A program made the position numbers and the translations under genes. A model generated the notes under the pieces. That model had not been told where the DNA came from. It saw only the letters and a program-made list of their open reading frames with translations, and ran no database searches. Positions 9,186 through 17,473 of a stretch of DNA of 34,431 nt are shown here, in pieces. Source of the stretch: PVC group bacterium (ex Bugula neritina AB1) (lineage in GTDB: Bacteria; GCA-001730085); the NCBI GenBank assembly GCA_001730085.1, contig MDLB01000107.1, forward strand, positions 1 through 34,431. The letters run 5' to 3'. Each line of letters starts with the position of its first letter. Position 1 is the first letter of the stretch.

Positions 9186-10496
9186 CTACAAAACTTCTCC
9201 ATCTATCATATTTTTTAGAAACCTATCACATATAGTCTGAGAAATTCCCTTAGATTTTCGCACACACGCACCCGCTCTTTTCCCTATCTTAACACGTAAC
9301 TCTTCATTTTGCTCCCAAAGGGTCAGTTTCTCCTTCAAGTCCTTTTCATCTTCAACTTGAAGCAAGGCCTCATGGCTTAAAAAATCCTTAACGATTTTAT
9401 CGAAGTTAAACATATAAGGGCCACAAATAATAGGTTTCTCCCATACCGCAGCTTCCAAGGGATTTTGTCCTCCTCTAGGAATAAAGCTCCCTCCAATGAT
9501 AACGATATCCGAAAAAGCATACATCTTAAACAAATCTCCTATCGTATCAATCACGCAGACATCTTGCGTCCACGTCTTCGTCAGAGATTTTTTCAATTCC
9601 GAATATGTAACATAAGACATCTTTTTTTCTTTGACCTGCTCCACAACTTGCGAAGATCTTTCAGGATGCCTCGGAACAAGAATTAAATCCCACTTTTTAG
9701 AAGATTTCCTAGCAATTTCTTCATAAACCTTCAAGAAAAGCTCTTCTTCTGGATCATGGGTACTGGCAGCTAAAAGGGTGATTGTCTCTTTTGTTGATAC
9801 ATCTAACAAGGTCGACTCCTGCACCTTCTCTTTATTTGTAATCGCCGCTTCATATTTGAGCTGACCTATCACATAGAGACTTTTTGCCGAAAAACCAATA
9901 GTTTCAAAGCGCGATTTATCCTCATCGGTCTGACACAAAACATAACTGATTTTTTTCAAGAAAGGCTTTAAAAAGAATGCTATTTTCTTATAGTTCCCTA
10001 AAGATTTTTTAGATAAACGAGCGTTCGCCAAAAGGATTGGGCAAGGCGCCAAGGCAATGAGTGCTGGCCATATCTCCGTCTCCATGATAACAATAGCTTT
10101 CGGTCTAACAAAAAAATAAAACAGCCCCACCGCATAAAAATAGTCAAACGGTGCATACAGAATAACAGCCCGATGCCCCCAGTTTTTATCAGCCAATTTT
10201 TGACCAGTCCGTGTTGTTGTTGTGATAACAAGCTGTTGGTTTGGAAAGTTTGTTTTAATCTTTTCAATCAAAGGCTCCGCCGCTAAAAACTCTCCAACCG
10301 AAACGCAGTGAACCCAAACCGTGTCCTTCTTTCTAAGTTTTCTATACAGAAAGATCGGATAAAATCCCATTTTTTGGAGTAACCCCTCGCGATGTTTAGG
10401 GGTAAAGCAGAGATGAACAAAAATCAACGGCAAGAATAGTACCGTGATAGCTAAAAGAACTACCGAATAAAAGAAACAAAAGATCCCACAAATCAC
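9186..10496 (-). CDS. waaA: 3-deoxy-D-manno-octulosonic acid (Kdo) transferase WaaA
   Basis: The product has 436 aa, normal for the family. It transfers Kdo from CMP-Kdo to lipid IVA at the cytoplasmic face of the inner membrane, the first step of LPS core assembly. An N-terminal membrane anchor covers about residues 5-30. The family motif VHCVSVGE has its Glu at residue 69, matching the proposed catalytic base of Aquifex WaaA. METEIWP lies in the N-terminal half. VPRHPER and IGGSFIPRGGQNPLEAA lie in the C-terminal GT-B domain that binds CMP-Kdo. The start is GTG, with AGGGGG about 14 bases upstream; the spacing is long, but this start keeps the anchor intact. The gene is transcribed alone from a promoter at 10752-10780. 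It is separated by the porin from the lipid A genes whose product it modifies. Whether it adds one, two or more Kdo units cannot be read from sequence. Confidence 0.95.
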   Translation of the reverse strand: MICGIFCFFYSVVLLAITVLFLPLIFVHLCFTPKHREGLLQKMGFYPIFLYRKLRKKDTVWVHCVSVGEFLAAEPLIEKIKTNFPNQQLVITTTTRTGQKLADKNWGHRAVILYAPFDYFYAVGLFYFFVRPKAIVIMETEIWPALIALAPCPILLANARLSKKSLGNYKKIAFFLKPFLKKISYVLCQTDEDKSRFETIGFSAKSLYVIGQLKYEAAITNKEKVQESTLLDVSTKETITLLAASTHDPEEELFLKVYEEIARKSSKKWDLILVPRHPERSSQVVEQVKEKKMSYVTYSELKKSLTKTWTQDVCVIDTIGDLFKMYAFSDIVIIGGSFIPRGGQNPLEAAVWEKPIICGPYMFNFDKIVKDFLSHEALLQVEDEKDLKEKLTLWEQNEELRVKIGKRAGACVRKSKGISQTICDRFLKNMIDGEVL

Positions 10497-10736
10497 GTCT
10501 TTAAATCATTCCCCCTAAGAAACTACAAACAATCTAACAAAAAAATTCTCAATTCTAAGAAAAGAAATCCTCAAAATAAACATCCAAGGATGTTTAAACC
10601 CTAAAAGTCTATCGAGACATCCCCGCTCTTTAGGCAAAGAGATTTCACGAAACGTTAATCATGAAGAATCATCTCTGCCTGCGTTTTTCACTTTAAGGTT
10701 TGTTTAAGTCAGCAAAAAAAGGCCCTGAGGCATTCA

Positions 10737-10744
10737 CCCCCCCC
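10737..10744 (-). repeat. G8 homopolymer at the predicted waaA transcription start
   Basis: There are eight C on the plus strand (G8 on the coding strand). The tract begins about eight bases beyond the -10 element of the waaA promoter, so it lies at or next to +1. Confidence 0.7.
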
Positions 10745-10751
10745 TCTTAGG

Positions 10752-10780
10752 TTTATATCAAAAAATCTTCCCGATATCAA
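10752..10780 (-). promoter_or_regulatory. Predicted sigma70 promoter of waaA
   Basis: On the minus strand TTGATA (10775-10780) is separated by 17 bases from TATAAA (10752-10757). A TG one base before the -10 makes it an extended -10 element. It lies just downstream of the porin terminator, about 250 bases before the waaA start codon. Confidence 0.55.
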
Positions 10781-10795
10781 CGATCTCTTTGTCAC

Positions 10796-10835
10796 AAAAA
10801 AAACAGCCCTAGCCTAATCAAAGGCTAGGGCTGTT
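10796..10835 (-). terminator. Intrinsic terminator of the porin gene
   Basis: A perfect 14-bp GC-rich stem (10802-10815 with 10822-10835) has a 6-base loop. On the minus-strand transcript it is followed by a U tract (the A run at 10796-10803 on the plus strand). It starts about 22 bases past the porin stop codon. Confidence 0.92.
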
Positions 10836-10857
10836 AAAATATTCAGTAGAAAATCAA

Positions 10858-12333
10858 TTAGAATTCAACTACTACGCTACTTAAGAATTCGTAAGCGTTT
10901 TCGTCATTTTTAAGACCCGGAGTAGTACCCTCTGGGTCTAGAAGAGAACCTCTAAAAGAGAAGGTAACGTCTTCTGTGTAGTCATAAGATAGAGATCCTA
11001 TAACTTCGATAAAATCAACATCTGCATCAACAGTTTTGTCTAACTCAGCATAAACCAAGCTAAGCTCAACCTCAACATCCGCGAAAGGAGTGAAAGAAGC
11101 TGAACCTGTGAAAGCTTTGATGTTTGTAGATCCTGTACCAAAAGTCGCCAAGTTATCGTCATCATAATCATTAGCATATCTATTAGCGATCTGATCAATC
11201 AAGTTACCGATACCTCTGGCATAATGAGGAGCACTCCATGCCTGATTCTTATCATCTTCTGAGTCATCATCACCTGAACGGTAGTCATAGTGAAGACTAA
11301 CGACTGGCTTGTATGGGTGTTCGAAAGAGTACGAACCTCCGATGATCGCAGCCCAAGAAGCTCTGTCAACAGCTTTAAACGCAGCATTGTCTGCATCATA
11401 AACTGTTTCATCTCCCCACTGGTAAGCAAGCTCAGCCTCGAAAGATAGACGAGGATCTACACTGTAAAGAGGACCTTCAATACGTCCACCAAGTGTGTAA
11501 ATTTCGTCCTTACCAAGATCATTTGCACCTGTAAAAGTATAAGTAACAGGAGTAGTCGCAGGCGTAACTTCTGTAAAAGCATCCTGAGTTTGGATCCCTT
11601 CATCAACTTCAAGAGTCACATATCCAGAAAGAACAACCTCAGAAGGAAGAACTCTAGAAGCACTCAATCCGTAAATCATGCCATCGTTATTGTTGTCTTT
11701 ATCAAGACCTGCAATAGCAGCGGCAATATCACCATTAGTAAGAGTAGTATCGTTTTTGTTAGCTGAAAAAGGTTTGTCTTCTTTAGTTTGCGCAACAAAC
11801 ATATCGAATCTTACAGTGTCAAGATCGATTTGTCCACGGATAGCGTCAAAACCTGCTTCCAAGCCATACCAAGCGTTGTCGATAGAGCTGTTAGGGCTAG
11901 GGTTAGGTATACCATCAGCGATAACAAGACCAGAACCCCAAACGATTTCTTGACGACCAATAGTCAAGGTCAATGGAGAATACATGAATTCTGAAATTTG
12001 AACATACGCCAAGTCAAGATCGATGTCATCTTCAGAAATAGAGCTTCCGATGTTGTCAGCGGAATCCCACTCTCTCTGGTTCAACACACGAACGTAAGTC
12101 TTAACGTTGTCTGTAAGGTCAGCCTCAACGTACAAACGCGCTTGTGTCAAAAAAGACGCGTCAGAATCAATTGGGCTAGATGTAAAAGACATCGCGTGGT
12201 TTTTAATATAATGTGCTGAGATATCCCCACCAACTTTGATGGATTGTGTTTCAGCAACAGCAGTATCACTCATAAAACATGCAGACGCAATCATGCAAAA
12301 TGCAGAAAGTCCGCTAAATATTCTTTTTCTCAT
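10858..12333 (-). CDS. Outer-membrane beta-barrel porin, alginate-export-like
   Basis: The product has 491 aa. Residues 1-27 form a classic signal peptide, with likely cleavage after AVA. The mature part alternates short amphipathic strands with Asp/Asn-rich loops and ends in ...VVVEF, the terminal Phe recognised by BamA. The stretch LTIGRQEIVWGSGLVIADG resembles the AlgE/alginate-export porin family; that family name does not show that alginate is the substrate. The start is ATG preceded by AAGGAG at about 11 bases. It is a single-gene unit with its own strong promoter, a structured leader and a strong terminator, and its GC (about 43% in the line counted) is above that of its neighbours. 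These features suggest a highly expressed, possibly regulated, major outer-membrane protein. It would be inserted by the BamA encoded in this window. Substrate unknown. Confidence 0.8.
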   Translation of the reverse strand: MRKRIFSGLSAFCMIASACFMSDTAVAETQSIKVGGDISAHYIKNHAMSFTSSPIDSDASFLTQARLYVEADLTDNVKTYVRVLNQREWDSADNIGSSISEDDIDLDLAYVQISEFMYSPLTLTIGRQEIVWGSGLVIADGIPNPSPNSSIDNAWYGLEAGFDAIRGQIDLDTVRFDMFVAQTKEDKPFSANKNDTTLTNGDIAAAIAGLDKDNNNDGMIYGLSASRVLPSEVVLSGYVTLEVDEGIQTQDAFTEVTPATTPVTYTFTGANDLGKDEIYTLGGRIEGPLYSVDPRLSFEAELAYQWGDETVYDADNAAFKAVDRASWAAIIGGSYSFEHPYKPVVSLHYDYRSGDDDSEDDKNQAWSAPHYARGIGNLIDQIANRYANDYDDDNLATFGTGSTNIKAFTGSASFTPFADVEVELSLVYAELDKTVDADVDFIEVIGSLSYDYTEDVTFSFRGSLLDPEGTTPGLKNDENAYEFLSSVVVEF

Positions 12334-12356
12334 AACAATAAGAACTCCTTAAAACT

Positions 12357-12383
12357 GACTTTTTCTAAAACTTTAGAAAAGTC
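12357..12383 (-). promoter_or_regulatory. Stem-loop in the porin mRNA leader
   Basis: A 12-bp stem with one bulge (gact-ttttctaaa against tttagaaaagtc) lies 24 bases upstream of the porin start codon, just before the ribosome site. Such hairpins stabilise some outer-membrane-protein mRNAs (ompA is the known case). The role here is inference. Confidence 0.4.
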
Positions 12384-12397
12384 TCTATCTATGAACA

Positions 12398-12415
12398 GTT
12401 AACACCATTGTTAAC
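12398..12415. promoter_or_regulatory. GTTAAC-N6-GTTAAC repeat in the porin leader
   Basis: Two palindromic GTTAAC hexamers are spaced by six bases, downstream of the promoter at 12560-12588. They share a GTTAA core with the inverted repeat at 12521-12554, which suggests related protein-binding half-sites. Confidence 0.35.
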
Positions 12416-12520
12416 CGAATATCTAAATCACCAAGCAAACCATCCAGTGGCACAATAAGTAAAAAAAACACCCCCTTCCTTGCCTTTTCTTCTAGAAGCT
12501 TTGCGATGTCAAATGCTCTA

Positions 12521-12554
12521 TGTTAAGTATCTCTAACAAGATTAGGACTTAACA
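12521..12554. promoter_or_regulatory. Inverted repeat at the porin transcription start
   Basis: Perfect 8-bp arms TGTTAAGT (12521-12528) and ACTTAACA (12547-12554) are separated by 18 bases. The right arm overlaps the expected +1 of the porin promoter, so the repeat is either an operator or a 5'-terminal hairpin of the mRNA. Confidence 0.4.
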
Positions 12555-12559
12555 CGCTA

Positions 12560-12588
12560 AATTTATCACTTGTTGGTGTCCATGTCAA
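12560..12588 (-). promoter_or_regulatory. Predicted strong sigma70 promoter of the porin
   Basis: On the minus strand a perfect -35 TTGACA (12583-12588) is followed after 17 bases by TAAATT (12560-12565), with a TG extended -10 motif. The predicted transcript starts near 12553, giving a leader of about 220 bases. Confidence 0.6.
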
Positions 12589-13041
12589 GTCTCTTAAAGC
12601 AAATATCCCTTTTAAACGCCTAAAAAAGCGGAAAAAATATTATGAAACATCTCGTACTCTCTCTTTAGAAAAATCAAAACTTTTTCACCATGGAACCTTC
12701 TCTTTATCTCTTAGCTAAAGGTGCCGACTCCTTATCCTTTTTCGGACGCTCCCTCCTAAAGAAGAAGAAAGAATCTAGTCACTATGTAGACATCTTATCT
12801 CTAATTAACCGAAACCTGATAAAAATTTTTCCTCTAAAGAAGGTTCTTTGTTTTTTTAGAAAAGATTCTTGCCCCCATCCATATCTTTAAAAATAAGCTT
12901 TACAGGAACCTGTTCCTCTCAAAAAAGACTCATATCATCTATAGATAGCGGCTTCATCTATAAGAAATGACAAAACTTTGAGAAAGGGACATCAGAAAGG
13001 TTAGTCCGTATCTTTCAATAAGACCGGAAGCTTGAAGGTCT

Positions 13042-13698
13042 TTATTTTTGATTGTTGCAGAAAGATTTGGAAGAAAGCTTCTGAAACTGGGCTTCTATGT
13101 CCTCGAGAGTTAGCTCTTCTGCAGGTAAAATTCTTGAATTCAACGAGATCTTGATCGACGAAAAAGGTTTAGGAAAAACATGCCGGTCCCAAGAATTAGC
13201 TCGCCAAGATGACGTCTGCTCACAAATAACAACATACAAAGGAATTTTCATCTTTCGCGCCAAAAAAAGAACGCCAGGTTTAACTTTTTTAGCAGGGCCT
13301 TTCGGTCCATCAACAGCCACGACATAAGCATTGAATGAGTCCTTTCTCCTTAGCAACTCCAGAATAGCCTTCGCCCCACCTCTAGAGCTTGAGCCATGTA
13401 TAGCCTTATACCCGAAATATTTAAGAACTTCAGCAAGAAAATACCCATCTTGACTAGGACTCACAAGTGTCATCATTTTTTTGTAAGAAAAAAAGGGAAC
13501 CAGGGAAAAAAGACTTTCATGCCAAATCCCTATAACAGACAAAGGCAACCTTTTTTGTTCAAAAAAAAGACGGGCTTCTTCTGAGTACTCAACGCGAATC
13601 GTCTTTGACCAGCCCCACATGATAAGAAAAATAAACGGAGCCAAGAAACGATAATACCAAGCAAGTTTCTTTTTTTTATGAGGAGAATTGCATTTCAT
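13042..13698 (-). CDS. DUF374 lysophospholipid acyltransferase-like protein
   Basis: The product has 218 aa from the ATG at 13698; an upstream GTG at 13719 would add seven residues, and neither start has a well-spaced ribosome site. DUF374 proteins belong to the glycerophosphate/lysophospholipid acyltransferase fold. They are often encoded beside lipid A and Kdo genes, which suggests acylation of lipid A or a phospholipid at the inner membrane. Visible features are an N-terminal hydrophobic helix after a Lys-rich stretch, SQDGYFLAEVLKYFG, the GSSSRGG turn, and VAVDGPKGPAKKVKPGV, the conserved core of the family. The gene overlaps the 3' end of msbA by 23 bp and closes the envelope operon. The exact substrate cannot be told from sequence. 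Confidence 0.85.
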   Translation of the reverse strand: MKCNSPHKKKKLAWYYRFLAPFIFLIMWGWSKTIRVEYSEEARLFFEQKRLPLSVIGIWHESLFSLVPFFSYKKMMTLVSPSQDGYFLAEVLKYFGYKAIHGSSSRGGAKAILELLRRKDSFNAYVVAVDGPKGPAKKVKPGVLFLARKMKIPLYVVICEQTSSWRANSWDRHVFPKPFSSIKISLNSRILPAEELTLEDIEAQFQKLSSKSFCNNQK

Positions 13699-15556
13699 AG
13701 AAAAATTTATACTTCCCACCCTTCTTCAAAAGCTCCTGATGCGTCCCCTGTTCAACGATTTTACCCTCACTGAGAACCAAAATACAGTCCGCAGCTTGAA
13801 CCGTCGCCAAGCGATGAGCAACAATCAAAACGGTTCGACCAACAAGCAAATGATCTATCGCCTCTTGCACCAGCTTTTCCGTTTCAACATCCAACGCAGA
13901 AGTCGCCTCATCCAAGATCAAAATATCGGGATCTTGATAAAGAGCTCTCGCTATCGCGATCCGCTGCCTTTCTCCTCCCGAAAGAAGAACGCCTCTTTCT
14001 CCCACATAGGTGTTATAGCCATCTTTCATCTCCTTAATAAAGATGTCTGCATTCGCCAATCGAGCGACTTCCTTTGCTCTTTCAACGTCAACCTTTTCTG
14101 CCCCATAGGTTATATTGTATAAAATCGTGTTATGAAAAAGCGTCATATCCTGAGAAACCATGCCAACAGATGAACGCAAATCTTTCAAAGAGTAGTCTTT
14201 AACATTCACTTTATCCACAAAAACGTTACCCTCTTGTGGATCATAAAACCGAGGAATCAAGTTCAAAAGAGATGTCTTACCCACCCCTGTTGAACCAACA
14301 ATCGCAACAACCGTTCCCTTTTTTACCGAAAAACTGATATTTTTCAAAATATACTTATCTGGGACATACGCTATCCCCACCTTTTGGAAGAGGATCTCTT
14401 CTTTAAAAGAATCTAAAGCTCGTGGATTCTCTACCTCTTTAATAGTCGACTCCTGCTTAAAAAGATCAAAAACACGGTCAGCAGAGGCTAAGGACTCTTG
14501 TAAAAGAGAGTACGATTTGCCAAGCTTTTTTAGTGGTCGAAAAAGAGAAATCGCGGCGACTGTAAACAACAAGAACTGCCCCGGCGTGATTTCTCCGCTC
14601 AAAACTTGTCGTCCTCCCACAATCAAAAAAAAGGCCAAACTCAGAGCAACCGTCACTTCCATCAAAGGGGAGAGCAATGAGCTTCTGCGAACACACTTCA
14701 TCGCCATCTTATAAAAGATAGCTGTCTCTTCCTGAAAACGCTGAACCTCCCTTTCCTCATTACAAGATATTTTAACTTCCTTGACTCCCATTAAGCCTTC
14801 CTGTAAAAGACTTGTGACATTCCCTAGTTTTTCTTGACTTTTTGCCGTAATTTTTCGTATCCGACTCGATATACGGATGATCGGGGCTATCAAGATAGGT
14901 AAAAATATCAGCGTCAGGATAGCTAAGCGCCAATTCAAATAAAAAGTGATCCCAATATACATCACCACATTCAACAAGTCTAAAGCGATTGCCGCAACCC
15001 CATGAACAAGAGCCTCGTGGATACGTTGGGCATCCATAGTGAGCTTACTGATCAACTGCCCGATATGTTTTTTTTGAAAATAATCTAAGGATAAAGAGTG
15101 CAGGTGCTCATAGGCATCATCTCGGATCTCTTTCACGATTTTAAAGCTCACTTTTTCTTGTAAGTACTGTTGAAAAAAAAGAAAAATCCCCTTAATAAAA
15201 AATAAAAGAATGAGGAGAAGGGCAATCATTCTTAACAGATCTTTGCGAGATCGAGCAGAAAAAAACTTATCCACCTTCTTCTCGATATCAAATTTGAATG
15301 GTCTAATAAGCTTTCTTTTAGACGAAAGGACTCCCGACAAAGAGTCATTATCAGAAAGTTGAATTGACGTCGCAACCTTTTTTTTAGAAACTTCTGGCTG
15401 TTCTAAAAAAACACGGTCAATCAAAGGAACGATCACACTTAAAGAAATGCCATTGGTCATGGTCCCTACGAATATAACAAAAAGCAAAATAACAAAGCTT
15501 TTAAGATGTCCCCTTACATAAAAGGATAACGAACGATTATTTTGATCAGATTTCAC
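13676..15556 (-). CDS. msbA: MsbA-type lipid A/LPS ABC exporter
   Basis: A half-transporter of 626 aa from the GTG at 15556, which has GGAAG nine bases upstream and overlaps the lpxB end by 11 bases. A GTG at 15592 would add 12 residues but has its purine run touching it. The N-terminal half carries about six membrane helices. The ATPase domain follows with Walker A GSTGVGKT, signature LSGGERQRIAIARAL, Walker B ILILDEATSALD and the H-loop in VAHRLATV. MsbA flips lipid A-core from the cytoplasmic to the periplasmic leaflet of the inner membrane, and its position directly after lpxB supports that job over a drug exporter. It is longer than the roughly 580-residue E. coli protein. The extra length is a polar Lys/Ser-rich insertion of about 45 residues between the first two helices, predicted to face the periplasm. 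Confidence 0.9.
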   Translation of the reverse strand: MKSDQNNRSLSFYVRGHLKSFVILLFVIFVGTMTNGISLSVIVPLIDRVFLEQPEVSKKKVATSIQLSDNDSLSGVLSSKRKLIRPFKFDIEKKVDKFFSARSRKDLLRMIALLLILLFFIKGIFLFFQQYLQEKVSFKIVKEIRDDAYEHLHSLSLDYFQKKHIGQLISKLTMDAQRIHEALVHGVAAIALDLLNVVMYIGITFYLNWRLAILTLIFLPILIAPIIRISSRIRKITAKSQEKLGNVTSLLQEGLMGVKEVKISCNEEREVQRFQEETAIFYKMAMKCVRRSSLLSPLMEVTVALSLAFFLIVGGRQVLSGEITPGQFLLFTVAAISLFRPLKKLGKSYSLLQESLASADRVFDLFKQESTIKEVENPRALDSFKEEILFQKVGIAYVPDKYILKNISFSVKKGTVVAIVGSTGVGKTSLLNLIPRFYDPQEGNVFVDKVNVKDYSLKDLRSSVGMVSQDMTLFHNTILYNITYGAEKVDVERAKEVARLANADIFIKEMKDGYNTYVGERGVLLSGGERQRIAIARALYQDPDILILDEATSALDVETEKLVQEAIDHLLVGRTVLIVAHRLATVQAADCILVLSEGKIVEQGTHQELLKKGGKYKFFYEMQFSS

Positions 15557-16658
15557 GTAATATTTCTTCCGCAGCTCGCTGACTAACGCCACCTCCTTTG
15601 AGCTGAGATTTCACCTCATCCATGTCTTTCACAACACGGTCATAAATCTTTTGATCCCTCAAAATCCTTAAAGTCGCCCTAGCGATGATCCCCGCCTTCG
15701 CTCTATGTTGTAAAAATTCCGGCACAACAGCTTTTTTCGACAATATATTCACAAGGCAGACATACTTAATATTCACAAGTATTTTAGCGATAAAAAAATT
15801 AATCCAAGAGGTCTTATAAATAACAATCATAGGAACACCGATGCATGCACACTCCAAAGAAGCTGTCCCAGAAGCTACGATCACAGCTGCACTCTCCTTC
15901 ATTATATCTGTTGCCGACATTTGCACCTTTAGGAAGACCTTCTGCTTTGCCATGATCCGCTCTATCTGATCTTTACACATATCATTGGCCGCAGAAACCA
16001 CAAATTCATACTCTTCCGGGAAAGAAGAAATCGATTTTAACATTTCTGGGAGATGCCTTTCGATTTCTTTCGCCCGACTCCCAGGCAACAACCCTATCTG
16101 TTTAGACACAGGAGGAAATGACCTTAAAGGAACGTTAGAAAAATCTTCGCGATCAAGCAAAGGGTTTCCCACATATACCACTTGATGATAGTTCCTTTTT
16201 TTATAAAAGTCTTCTTCAAAGGGAAAAATCAATAAAACCTTATCCACCCAACGCTTTATCTGAAAAATACGAGCCTCATTCCACGCCCAAATTTTTGGAG
16301 AAATATAATAGATCGTTTTCAAGCCTTCTGTTTTCGCCACTTTCGCAGCCCTCAAATTAAAGCCACCATAATCAACAAAAATAACAGCATCTGGCTTATG
16401 ATCTCGGAGCAAAAACTTTAATTTTGCTAAAAGCTGAAAAAAAACAAAGGGTTTTTTTAAAACACCAGTGAATCCAATCGTAGCTAATGGCATCATATTG
16501 TGCAAGATTTCACAGCCAGATTCTTCCATCTTTGGGCCACCAAAACCTAAAACACGAAGAGCTTTACCCTCACTTTTCATTTTTTTGATCAGTTCAGCAG
16601 CATAAATATCTCCAGAAACTTCTCCCGCTATGATAAAAACAGTTTTAGCCTTACTCAT
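15546..16658 (-). CDS. lpxB: Lipid-A-disaccharide synthase
   Basis: The product has 370 aa, the usual size. It condenses UDP-2,3-diacylglucosamine with lipid X (2,3-diacylglucosamine-1-phosphate) to give the beta-1,6 lipid A disaccharide on the inner face of the inner membrane. The start FIIAGEVSGDIYAAELIKKM is the family signature, followed by GFGGPKMEESGCE and the LPGSRAKEIERHLP sugar-nucleotide binding motif in the C-terminal half. The ATG overlaps the stop of lpxI by one base (TAATG), so translation is likely coupled. Its substrate lipid X comes from LpxI encoded just before it, and the product would pass to the LpxK step, which is not encoded here. Confidence 0.96.
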   Translation of the reverse strand: MSKAKTVFIIAGEVSGDIYAAELIKKMKSEGKALRVLGFGGPKMEESGCEILHNMMPLATIGFTGVLKKPFVFFQLLAKLKFLLRDHKPDAVIFVDYGGFNLRAAKVAKTEGLKTIYYISPKIWAWNEARIFQIKRWVDKVLLIFPFEEDFYKKRNYHQVVYVGNPLLDREDFSNVPLRSFPPVSKQIGLLPGSRAKEIERHLPEMLKSISSFPEEYEFVVSAANDMCKDQIERIMAKQKVFLKVQMSATDIMKESAAVIVASGTASLECACIGVPMIVIYKTSWINFFIAKILVNIKYVCLVNILSKKAVVPEFLQHRAKAGIIARATLRILRDQKIYDRVVKDMDEVKSQLKGGGVSQRAAEEILREI

Positions 16659-17473
16659 TAAGAACCCTCTTCAACATATCCATAAATAGTGATCCCATAA
16701 GATGCCGCTTTCTCACAAAAAGATGTCCTATCAACAATAATCGTCTTCCCTGCCTCAATCGCCAACGTTTCAACATTCGCCTCTTTAAGCGAGTTTAAGG
16801 TTTCAAATCCTACCGTTGGAACATCAAACCTCATATCTTGAGAAGGACGACTCACCTTCACAACCGTAAGGCCTCTTGAAACATACTTACCAGCCCTAAG
16901 AATTGTCTGGTCCGTCCCCTCCATTGCTTCCACCGCGACAATATTTTGCCTGGCAACAGCAACCGTTTGACCTATATCAAGTTTCGCCATTTTTTTTGCC
17001 ATAGAAAAACCATAGGCAATGTCTTTTTTTTGCGCAGAAGATATATCCTGCCCAGACATACAACCCTCCAAAGCCAATTGACCTTTCAAAAAAAGTGTCG
17101 AGTCAAGAACTTTAAACCCAAGAGCTTCTATATAACGGATCACTTTTAACAACAAGTTCTCATCTTTAAAAGAAGTATCTTTACCCATATTTTCAGAAAT
17201 AAAGGTTGTCGCAGAGCTATCTTTATAAACACTTTCTTTATGGATTTTTCCAATCAAAACAACTTGCCAAGCGCGATTCAAAGACAAAAAAAGCAAGGCC
17301 TTTTTGAGTTCAGAAAGTTCAAACCATTTGATCTTGTATGCATATTTTTCAATAGACGGCAACGTTTGACCTCGGACACCTACAACATAGACTCTGTATC
17401 CTTGATTTTGAGCTTCCTGCGCCACCCTTTCTGGTAAAAACCCTCCACCGGCAAGAATAGCCAGTTTTTTCAC
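16658..17473 (-). CDS. lpxI: UDP-2,3-diacylglucosamine pyrophosphatase LpxI
   Basis: The product has 271 aa. It hydrolyses UDP-2,3-diacylglucosamine to lipid X and UMP, replacing the unrelated LpxH of enterobacteria; the family (DUF1009) was defined in Caulobacter. Visible are the N-terminal LAILAGGGFLPERVAQEA, the C-terminal-domain motif QDMRFDVPTVG that carries conserved acidic residues, and the end segment ETLAIEAGKTIIVDR. The start is GTG, overlapping the TGA of lpxA by four bases (GTGA). It sits between lpxA and lpxB, the step before the disaccharide synthase. No lpxH is in the window. Confidence 0.95.
   Translation of the reverse strand: MKKLAILAGGGFLPERVAQEAQNQGYRVYVVGVRGQTLPSIEKYAYKIKWFELSELKKALLFLSLNRAWQVVLIGKIHKESVYKDSSATTFISENMGKDTSFKDENLLLKVIRYIEALGFKVLDSTLFLKGQLALEGCMSGQDISSAQKKDIAYGFSMAKKMAKLDIGQTVAVARQNIVAVEAMEGTDQTILRAGKYVSRGLTVVKVSRPSQDMRFDVPTVGFETLNSLKEANVETLAIEAGKTIIVDRTSFCEKAASYGITIYGYVEEGS

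Larger units (their letters stand above)
10497..10857. other. 361-bp spacer: porin terminator and waaA promoter
   Basis: Reading the minus strand, this holds the porin intrinsic terminator, then the waaA promoter, a G8 tract and a leader of about 250 bases before waaA. The leader includes a small hairpin (aaacatcc / ggatgttt, 10579-10596). I see no gene in it. Confidence 0.6.
12334..13041. other. 708-bp regulatory spacer upstream of the porin
   Basis: The porin promoter and several inverted repeats occupy 12357-12588. The part nearer the envelope operon (12600-13041) holds no convincing gene. It has a 14-bp palindrome (AGGAACCTGTTCCT, 12904-12917) and a weak hairpin (AAGACC / GGTCTT, 13020-13041) abutting the DUF374 stop codon; on the minus strand that hairpin is not followed by a U tract, so I do not call it a terminator. 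A 66-codon plus-strand ORF (12690-12890) lacks a ribosome site. Confidence 0.5.

Noticed and set aside
12690-12890. 66-codon plus-strand ORF between the porin and DUF374 genes
   Set aside because: It has no ribosome site, no recognisable domain, and the opposite orientation to all neighbours.
12904-12917. AGGAACCTGTTCCT palindrome as a LexA-type SOS box
   Set aside because: The two-base spacing does not match the known LexA boxes I considered, and there is no gene correctly placed downstream.
10497-13041. waaA and porin as part of the lipid A operon
   Set aside because: Long spacers, separate promoters and the strong porin terminator separate them from the msbA-DUF374 end.
13018-13046. Hairpin at the end of the DUF374 gene as a terminator
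   Set aside because: The stem is only six base pairs and the U-like run lies on the wrong side for the minus-strand transcript.
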